NCBI GenBank assembly: GCA_050179115.1
Contig: JBFXFL010000057.1
Coordinates: forward strand, 1-12,190
Direction: 5' to 3'
Length of the DNA stretch: 12,190 bases
From: JAGPUQ01 sp050179115
GTDB lineage: Bacteria; Pseudomonadota; Gammaproteobacteria; Pseudomonadales; Porticoccaceae
The notes under the pieces were generated by a model, which was not told the DNA's origin, ran no database searches, and saw nothing but the letters and a program-made list of their open reading frames with translations. Positions 6,363 to 12,190 of this stretch are shown here, one piece after another. A program made the translations under genes and the position numbers. Position 1 is the stretch's first letter. Each line of letters starts with the position of its first letter.

Positions 6363-9017
6363 CTAGACCGTCCCCGGACAGGCACGCTGGCGCGCGGTCA
6401 GGTTCTCCTGGCGGAGTTCCGCCAGGATCGCGGTGGCGCGCGCCGCATCCCCAACGCGCACCAGGGCGTGGAGAATGCGCGCCAGCTTCTCGATTTCACC
6501 CAGGCGGTAGACCGCGACGATACCGGCCAGTTGATGACAGGCTTCGCGGGCGCCGTCGAGATCGGCGTTGGCGAGGAATTCATGAATGCGCGACACCAGA
6601 CGCTCGACTTCGTCGAAATAGGGCTCCCTGGGCATGCTGTCGCCGCTGCCAAACCATTCGGCGGCGAGCGCGCCCGTACGCCCCGAGAGTTGGAGCAATG
6701 CCTCCAGCAGTTGGCGTTCGTCGTAGGGCTTGCACAGCACACGCTCCACCCGAACCCGGCCCAGCTCGCGCCCCGCGTCGAGCAGTTGGTCGGCAGTCAG
6801 CACCACCACCGGGGTCGCCGCATTGAGCATACCGGGTTGCTGGATTTGCAGCAGGGCGCCGATCCCGGTGATCTCGGGCATGTGAACGTCCATGAGAATG
6901 ACGTCGAACTTCTGTTCCCGGCAGGCGGCGATGGCCGCGCGCCCGTCGGGAACCGCCCGATGAGTGCAACCGGTGCGCTCCAGCAAGGTCGTGAGCAACA
7001 GGCGACTGAAGCCATTGTCCTCCGCTACCAGCACCTCGATGCCATTGAGGTCGGCAGATGCCGGTGACCGCACTACCGTATTGGCCATGGCGTCGGCGAG
7101 ATCCCGGATCCCGGCGGGCTTGCCAAGCCAGCGGGCGTGGGCGTGGCGCTCGATCAGATCTCGCGGGATGGTTTCATGCAGGACGTGAAGCGGCAACTGA
7201 ACGACGATCGGGCAGGGCAATTCCTCGAGGGTGTGGCGCAGCGACATGAGCTGGCGTCCGGGCGGCTCGTTCAGCGACCAATTGAACACCAGTGCCGCGG
7301 GCGCGCCCGCGGCGATGGCGTCGATCAGGTCGTCGAAGGATGTCAGCGTGTGCACATCGGCGAACAGGCGCTGCAACGCTGACCGCGTGCTGCTGCGTCC
7401 CAGTTCGTTGACGTCATAGACCAGAACCTGACCCGTGAACCAGGGTGGTGGTGCCGCCGGGCGCCACTGGCACGGCAGGATGACATGAAATTCGCTGCCC
7501 GCGTCCGGACCGCTGCGCAGTTCGATGGTGCCGCCCAGCAATTCCACCCGGCGATGGGCGATGGCGAGGCCGAGCCCGGTGCCGCCGAAGCGGCGGGCAA
7601 TACTGGTATCGGCCTGCACGAAAGCGTCGAATATCTGCTGCTGCTGGTCGGGGCTGATGCCGATCCCGGTATCGCGTACGGCGATGGACAGCGCGCCGGT
7701 TTCGGTCAGGCTACAGCGCACCAGCACATGACCGCGGGCAGTAAATTTGACCGCGTTGCCCATCAGGTTGCCGAGAATCTGCCGCAGCCACTTGGCGTGG
7801 CCAATGGCGCTGGCAGGGATCTCGGGATGGATGTCCAGAAAAACTTCCACGTCTTTGGCGTGGGCGGTGGGCGCAAGCAGACGGACGCAATCCTCGATGC
7901 ATTCCAGCACGTCAAAGGGCTCGGCGCGGCTGGTTTCGGCACCGGCCTGGAGCTTGGTGAACTCGAGAAGGTCGTCGATCATCGCCAGCAGCGACACCGA
8001 CGCCTGATCGATGATGCGGCAATAATTGCGATCCGCCGTGTCCAGCAGATTGCGCTCCAGCAGGCGCACGAAGCCCTGGATCGAGGTCAGCGGGGTGCGC
8101 AATTCGTGGCTCATCCGTGCCAGGAAATCGGTCTTGGCGCGGTTGGCCGTCTCCGCCCGTTCACCGGCGATTTCCAGTTCCTGGTTCTTGATCCGCAACG
8201 CGTCGAGGGAGTCCGAGAGATCCCGGGTTGCCTGCGCCACCTGCTGCTGGAGATCGAGCTGGCTGCGCTCCACCGAATCGGCGAGATGATTTATACCGGC
8301 AGCCAGATGCGCGAACTCGTCGCGCGTGGTGGCGTGCGCGCGCGCGGCGAGATTTCCCTGCCGCAGCCGCGTGACGGTGTTGGTGAGGTCGCGAATGGGG
8401 GTGACGACGGAGCGCGACAACACCAAGGCCATCAGCAGCGCGGTCCCCAGTACAGCGGCACCGATGCCGATGCTGCTGACCACGGTGGCGTGCTGGGCGC
8501 GCCGTGCCTCGGAGAGATCCATCGCGATCACCACCCAGCCCAGTGGCGCGCGGGGGGAGGGGGGGCTGGCGGCGGCCGGGTAGTCGTCGACCTCCATGGG
8601 TACCGCGTAGACCCCGCGCTCCAGAACCAGCACATCGCGCATTTCACGGGGCGCCGCCCCCAGGGGCCGGGTCAGATCCAGATCCTGCGTAGATACCGGA
8701 AACGCAGCGCTGGCGACCATGATTTGGCGCCGCCCGTCAAGGAAGACGGCGCCGCGAATCCCGGGAATTGCCGCGATGGTGTCCGCCATGTTTTGCAGCA
8801 GTGAAAGATTGCTGGAGTAGAGCGCGAAATCCACGGTACTCGACAAATAATCGATCATCCGCGCGCCGGATTCCTCCACCCTGCGCAGGATGTCGCCGTG
8901 CCGGCTGTGGATGCTGTAGCCGGTCAGCAGCGCGGTGATCAGGAGCAGCGGCAGGGAGCCGATCACCAGCAGTCGCGCGCGCAGATTCCGGCGAATGTCG
9001 AAGGCAGAGAAATTCAT
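6363..9017 (-). CDS. Hybrid sensor histidine kinase, BarA/TorS-type tripartite phosphorelay
   Basis: An 884-residue inner-membrane kinase. In order: TM1 (about 13-35); periplasmic domain (about 37-175) with an Ala/Pro-rich insert at 147-159; TM2 (about 177-202); HAMP (about 200-255); coiled coil to 290; HisKA with SHELRTP and phospho-acceptor His304; HATPase with GNLMGNAVKF (416-425), DTGIGI (449-454) and GGTGLGL (478-484). A degenerate receiver (about 528-648) has Asn579 at the expected phospho-Asp position. An intact receiver (about 660-775) has Asp667, Asp710, Thr741 and Lys763. A C-terminal HPt (about 800-875) carries His828 in HQLAG. This layout matches BarA and TorS, which pass phosphate His-Asp-His to a separate response regulator; none is encoded here. 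The ATG overlaps the stop of the upstream binding-protein gene by ATGA, implying translational coupling. The ligand is unknown. The order of genes suggests the binding protein is its input. Confidence 0.9.
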   Translation of the reverse strand: MNFSAFDIRRNLRARLLVIGSLPLLLITALLTGYSIHSRHGDILRRVEESGARMIDYLSSTVDFALYSSNLSLLQNMADTIAAIPGIRGAVFLDGRRQIMVASAAFPVSTQDLDLTRPLGAAPREMRDVLVLERGVYAVPMEVDDYPAAASPPSPRAPLGWVVIAMDLSEARRAQHATVVSSIGIGAAVLGTALLMALVLSRSVVTPIRDLTNTVTRLRQGNLAARAHATTRDEFAHLAAGINHLADSVERSQLDLQQQVAQATRDLSDSLDALRIKNQELEIAGERAETANRAKTDFLARMSHELRTPLTSIQGFVRLLERNLLDTADRNYCRIIDQASVSLLAMIDDLLEFTKLQAGAETSRAEPFDVLECIEDCVRLLAPTAHAKDVEVFLDIHPEIPASAIGHAKWLRQILGNLMGNAVKFTARGHVLVRCSLTETGALSIAVRDTGIGISPDQQQQIFDAFVQADTSIARRFGGTGLGLAIAHRRVELLGGTIELRSGPDAGSEFHVILPCQWRPAAPPPWFTGQVLVYDVNELGRSSTRSALQRLFADVHTLTSFDDLIDAIAAGAPAALVFNWSLNEPPGRQLMSLRHTLEELPCPIVVQLPLHVLHETIPRDLIERHAHARWLGKPAGIRDLADAMANTVVRSPASADLNGIEVLVAEDNGFSRLLLTTLLERTGCTHRAVPDGRAAIAACREQKFDVILMDVHMPEITGIGALLQIQQPGMLNAATPVVVLTADQLLDAGRELGRVRVERVLCKPYDERQLLEALLQLSGRTGALAAEWFGSGDSMPREPYFDEVERLVSRIHEFLANADLDGAREACHQLAGIVAVYRLGEIEKLARILHALVRVGDAARATAILAELRQENLTARQRACPGTV

Positions 9018-9961
9018 GGTTGTTCGCCCAGCGCGGCGGCGTACCGGGCATGCAACGCCGCGGTGGCCGGCAGGACAATGCCCAGGGCATCGGCCACGGC
9101 GGCATTGGTGGTCAGGGTGTAATAACGCGGCTCAAGCATGCCGGGCGGGAGCCGTCCGTGCGCCAGCCGTTCGGCGACGAGTTCGGCGCCCTGCCGGCCG
9201 ATATTTTCCGGGGTCGAGTACACGGACCCCAGCGCGCCGGCGTCCGTGTAGGCGCGGGAAAAACCGATTACCGGAATCCTGGCACGAAAACTCAATTGCA
9301 GCAGCCAGCGGGCTACCGCGCGATTGAAATCGGCGCTATCGGGCAATGCCACTGCCACCTGTGTCGTGTTGATCAATGGTGACAGTGTGGCAATCGGATT
9401 GTCCCCGGGCCTCAGGACGCCGATCCGCGGCGCAAAACCCAGTGCGGCCGCCTCGGCCTCGAGAGCGGTGCCATGCTTGTGGGAAATGGATCCCAGCACC
9501 ACGGACAGGGTGCGAGCTTCCGGCACCAGCAGGCGCGCCAGAACCAGCAGACGGCGTGGCGGTTGGTCGATCGCCACGGTGGTATGGTTGCCCAGATCGG
9601 GATCGCGCGCGCTCTGCTCCCGCCAGAAATCGCTGGTCACGAACAGGTGCAGGGCCGCCCGGTCCGGGTAGTGCGCCCGTATTTCGGTAAGCGCCTGGGA
9701 TCCGATGCTGACCAGGGTATCTTCCTCGGGCCAGCTCCCCATCCGGGTGTGAACGCTGACGACCGCCTCGGGCACCAGTACCCGGAGATGGCGCTGGAGG
9801 CTGACGGCGGTCTCCTGGTAATACGGCATGTCGTCCGCGAGCAGCAGGCGGACCGCGGCGCTCGCCTCGAACGGCGCGCCGCCGCACAGCAACAGCACCA
9901 GGAACCACCAGGCGGTGCATGATCCGTGGCGTCGCCCTCTGCTGTAGCCGGCCTCTCTCAC
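9014..9961 (-). CDS. Periplasmic substrate-binding protein, ABC_sub_bind (PF04392-like) family
   Basis: A 315-residue exported protein. A basic N-region (GYSRGRRHG), the hydrophobic core WWFLVLLLCGG and an ASA cleavage site near residue 35 form a Sec signal peptide; the Cys is not in a good lipobox. The mature part has the two-lobed periplasmic-binding pattern of the uncharacterised ABC_sub_bind family: VSIGSQALTEI, a middle LVPEARTLSVVLGS, PDSADFNRA, and the typical IPVIGFSRAYTDAGALGSVYS followed by ENIGRQGAELV near the C-terminus. No cognate permease or ATPase is present. Instead the gene is coupled by ATGA to a hybrid histidine kinase, like TorT before TorS, so a ligand-presenting role is likely (inference). 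The start is GTG at 9961, with AGGGAG 8 nt upstream. The gene lies 63 bp after the TonB-dependent receptor gene. Confidence 0.83.
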   Translation of the reverse strand: MREAGYSRGRRHGSCTAWWFLVLLLCGGAPFEASAAVRLLLADDMPYYQETAVSLQRHLRVLVPEAVVSVHTRMGSWPEEDTLVSIGSQALTEIRAHYPDRAALHLFVTSDFWREQSARDPDLGNHTTVAIDQPPRRLLVLARLLVPEARTLSVVLGSISHKHGTALEAEAAALGFAPRIGVLRPGDNPIATLSPLINTTQVAVALPDSADFNRAVARWLLQLSFRARIPVIGFSRAYTDAGALGSVYSTPENIGRQGAELVAERLAHGRLPPGMLEPRYYTLTTNAAVADALGIVLPATAALHARYAAALGEQP

Positions 9962-10024
9962 TAACCGAACTCCCTGTCCGCAGGTTTTTTCCCAAGTACG
10001 CAGGCGACTGGCGCCTATTCCGCA
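9962..10024. other. Receptor/binding-protein spacer with a small hairpin
   Basis: This 63-bp spacer holds AGGCG (10002-10006) and CGCCT (10012-10016) around a 5-nt loop, just after the receptor stop. In the transcript it is followed by an A-run, not a U-run, so it is not an intrinsic terminator. It may slightly reduce read-through or protect the receptor message. The AGGGAG for the next gene is also here. Confidence 0.3.
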
Positions 10025-12091
10025 TCAATCGGGAAAATCCAGCCGGGCGCGCAGATAAACTGCGGTGTCGAACCTGTTTTGCTGGTTGAACTCAGAATAG
10101 TCCCGCCCGAGATTCTGTGCCACCAATTGCAGGTCGCCTTTGCTTGAACCCGCCTTGAAATGCCATGTGGCCTGGGCATCGACCCGGGTAAATCCGCTGA
10201 TCGAGTCGCCGTTACGCCAATCCACGGCACTTTGCGAGTAAACAAAAATGCCAAAATCGAGCGCATCGGACCAACGATGGTTCATCAATAGACCACCAGA
10301 ATGACGCGGGGTGCCGCCATCGAAGTCCCTGATCCGTAGGGCAGGGTCGAAGCGGGCCACGCGCCGGCTATCGAGATCCTGATTGGCATAGTGCAGCCGC
10401 AACCAGGTGCGCCGCGAAAGATGGTAGGTGGCCTGCGCTTCGGCGCCGGCGGTATTCCAGCGTGCGACATTGTCACGCACCAGGCGGTCGTCGTCGAAAA
10501 AGGGCGGCAGCGGCACAATCGACTCGCGGTAGTCGTCCAGTCCGTCCCGCACCTGTTCGCGAAACAGCTTGATATCGAAGTCGATGCCCTGCTCGGGGAA
10601 GCGGGCCAGGTAGGCCAGCTCCAGGCTGTTGATGCGCTCGGCGCTCAGATTTGCCACCACCCGGCGCTGGTCGTCGGCGACCGCATTGCCCAGGCGAAAA
10701 AGTTGACGCTCGTCGGCTTCCGTGACGGAAGGGGCGCGCTCGCCGCGGGCGTTGCTCAGGCGCAGCGTGTGATGGGGGTGCGGAGCGTAGCTGACGGACA
10801 GACGCGGCGACACCAGCATCCCGATCCGGGTATTTTCCAGCATCGCCCCGGTGGAAATCGCGACGGCGGTGACCGGCAGCCACTCGCTGTGGGCGAACAG
10901 GCGGAAGCGTTGGTCGTCGTGCGTGGCGTCATCGTCGAAGAAGAACCGGCTGTCGACGCCATCCCAGCGCGTCCCCACACCCCACACGCCGGTCAGCGAG
11001 TCGGATAACCGTATTCGCTGCAAGGCTTCGAGGTCGTAACGCTCGGACACGATGGTGTGAAAACCCGGTACCCAGTGCTGCTCTGGAATACCCAGCAACA
11101 GCGGCACGCCGGCAGGATCGATGCCGAGCATGGCGGAGATCGGACCCAGATCGCGTACGCCATAGGTGCGCAGATAGTTGTGATAGAAGGTCAACTCGAA
11201 ATCGCTGGCATCGGACAGTTGATGCTCCCAGGCAACGCGCTGGTGCTGGCTGTAGTAACGCACCGGCAGATACTCGTCCAGCCGGTTGGCATCGCCGAAC
11301 ACCGTGTCCTGGCGGCTGAAACCGCCATCGAAATGGAGGGTGTCGGCGAGGGTTGGGGTGTAGGTGGAGCGCAGCCCGAGGCTCCAGGTTTCGGCGCCGT
11401 CGTCGGGCCCGGCAGCGTTGAAGTTGCGAAAACCGTTGTTGTGGTCGAAGCCCAGGGACACCCGATAATTGAAAGCGCCGATCTGGTCGTTGTGACGTAC
11501 GGCCATCTGTTGGGTGTTCCGCTCACCCGTGGTCGCGCGGACACGGGTGCCCCGGTCCTGAACCGCCGACCGGGTGATGATGTTGACCGCGCCCACAAAG
11601 GCGTTGGAGCCGTGCGCCGAGGCACTGGGGCCGCGTACGATCTCGATACGATCGATGTCGTCGAGATCGACCCCCAGGGCGCCCCAGGCCACGGTGGACT
11701 GGATCGGGTCGTACACCGAGCGGCCGTCCACCATGACCTCAAGGTGGTTGGGAAGCTCCCGGCCCTGGCCGTGGTAGTCGATACCGAAGCGATTGGCATT
11801 GGCGGCGTAAGCCTGAAAACCGGGCACCAGCCGGAACACATCCATCCAGTTCATGGCGCCGGCGGCCCGCAACATGGCGGCGGTAATCACAGTGACGCTG
11901 GCGGGTGCGCGGGCGGCGGTTTGCGGGAAGCGGCTCACCACGGTCTGGCGCGGAATCTCGGCCAGCAGGTCGGTTTCGCTGAGTGCGTCTGACTGCGCGT
12001 GCGCTGTGCCGAGCGGCATCGCGACCAACACGATGGTGGTGAAGATCATTCCGCGGCGAGGCTGGGGCGGGCGTTTTTTCTTCTCCAGCAT
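10025..12091 (-). CDS. TonB-dependent outer-membrane receptor
   Basis: A 688-residue receptor from ATG 12091. The signal peptide has a Lys/Arg-rich N-region (KKKRPPQPRR), a MIFTTIVLVAMPLG core and AHA cleavage near residue 32. The plug domain (about 45-175) shows PASVTVITAAML, DVFRLVPGF, EVMVDGRSVY, DIDRIEIVRGPSASAHGSNAF and GAVNIITR, the canonical TonB-receptor plug motifs. The rest (about 190-688) is an alternating aromatic/polar pattern typical of a 22-strand barrel, including APSVTEAD and LELAYLARFP. Such receptors import siderophores, vitamin B12, metals or glycans using TonB energy; the substrate cannot be read. No confident TonB box is visible, and the protein ends LDFPD rather than on an aromatic. 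I preferred 12091 over an ATG at 12184 because GGAAAGGG precedes it and the signal peptide begins there. It heads the receptor, binding-protein, kinase gene set. Confidence 0.9.
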   Translation of the reverse strand: MLEKKKRPPQPRRGMIFTTIVLVAMPLGTAHAQSDALSETDLLAEIPRQTVVSRFPQTAARAPASVTVITAAMLRAAGAMNWMDVFRLVPGFQAYAANANRFGIDYHGQGRELPNHLEVMVDGRSVYDPIQSTVAWGALGVDLDDIDRIEIVRGPSASAHGSNAFVGAVNIITRSAVQDRGTRVRATTGERNTQQMAVRHNDQIGAFNYRVSLGFDHNNGFRNFNAAGPDDGAETWSLGLRSTYTPTLADTLHFDGGFSRQDTVFGDANRLDEYLPVRYYSQHQRVAWEHQLSDASDFELTFYHNYLRTYGVRDLGPISAMLGIDPAGVPLLLGIPEQHWVPGFHTIVSERYDLEALQRIRLSDSLTGVWGVGTRWDGVDSRFFFDDDATHDDQRFRLFAHSEWLPVTAVAISTGAMLENTRIGMLVSPRLSVSYAPHPHHTLRLSNARGERAPSVTEADERQLFRLGNAVADDQRRVVANLSAERINSLELAYLARFPEQGIDFDIKLFREQVRDGLDDYRESIVPLPPFFDDDRLVRDNVARWNTAGAEAQATYHLSRRTWLRLHYANQDLDSRRVARFDPALRIRDFDGGTPRHSGGLLMNHRWSDALDFGIFVYSQSAVDWRNGDSISGFTRVDAQATWHFKAGSSKGDLQLVAQNLGRDYSEFNQQNRFDTAVYLRARLDFPD

Positions 12092-12132
12092 GGACCCTTT
12101 CCTGTCGCTGATGGCGGTAGTGGCCGCGGAGC

Positions 12133-12160
12133 ATTGTACCGAGGGCATATCGCGTTGCCA
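12133..12160 (-). promoter_or_regulatory. Candidate promoter of the receptor operon
   Basis: On the - strand TACAAT (12133-12138) lies about 41 nt upstream of the receptor ATG and matches the -10 consensus at 5 of 6 positions. The -35 candidate TGGCAA (12155-12160) at 16 bp spacing is poor (3 of 6). No Fur box, other operator or riboswitch was recognised in the 99 bp visible upstream of the gene; the region is cut by the window edge. Confidence 0.35.
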
Positions 12161-12190
12161 GCCGAGCGGGGTTTGCCGCGCCAAGGTCGC

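Noticed and set aside
7485..8804. 439-residue frame on + opposite the histidine kinase
   Set aside because: Shadow of a kinase with all catalytic motifs in order; no recognisable features of its own.
11057..11992. 311-residue frame on + opposite the TonB-dependent receptor
   Set aside because: Shadow of canonical plug and barrel coding sequence; no ribosome-binding site or family signature.
1..12190. CRISPR arrays, tRNA, rRNA, prophage or toxin-antitoxin genes
   Set aside because: Looked for regularly spaced repeats, tRNA-like cloverleaf ends and small paired genes; none seen.

Overview
The window is GC-rich, densely coding bacterial DNA. The UvrD is close to gammaproteobacterial helicase II, and HexR, an LplT-like transporter and a BarA/TorS-type tripartite kinase point the same way. 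I read it as the chromosome of a gammaproteobacterium, possibly an environmental, non-enteric lineage. I cannot place it to genus.

Layout: (1) 1-460: the last 40 codons of an enoyl-CoA hydratase/crotonase-family gene on +, then a broken remnant of the N-terminal domain of the restriction endonuclease Mrr. (2) 461-1789: a + strand MFS transporter of the LplT (lysophospholipid flippase) type, without the acyltransferase usually found with it. (3) 1823-3668, - strand: hexR, a DUF442/TIGR01244 rhodanese/phosphatase-like protein, then mscL, all in one direction and possibly co-transcribed. (4) 3669-4095: a divergent intergenic region with the hexR promoter, a roughly 143-bp imperfect palindrome with 17-bp terminal inverted repeats (MITE-like), and a promoter that sits against the uvrD start codon. 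(5) 4096-6282: uvrD on +. (6) 6363-12091, - strand: TonB-dependent outer-membrane receptor, then a periplasmic substrate-binding protein (ABC_sub_bind type), then a hybrid sensor histidine kinase. The last two overlap by ATGA. No permease, ATPase or response regulator lies in the window.

The last block is the most interesting. An outer-membrane receptor, a solute-binding protein and a TorS/BarA-type phosphorelay kinase are encoded together with no transporter. This suggests a sensory relay across the envelope rather than ordinary ABC uptake; the ligand cannot be read from the sequence. The hexR group is regulatory and stress-related (a KDPG-responsive repressor family, a sulfur/phosphatase-fold protein and a mechanosensitive channel), but nothing in the sequence ties the three functionally. 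The many long ORFs antisense to or out of frame with these genes are GC-rich shadows and are not annotated.
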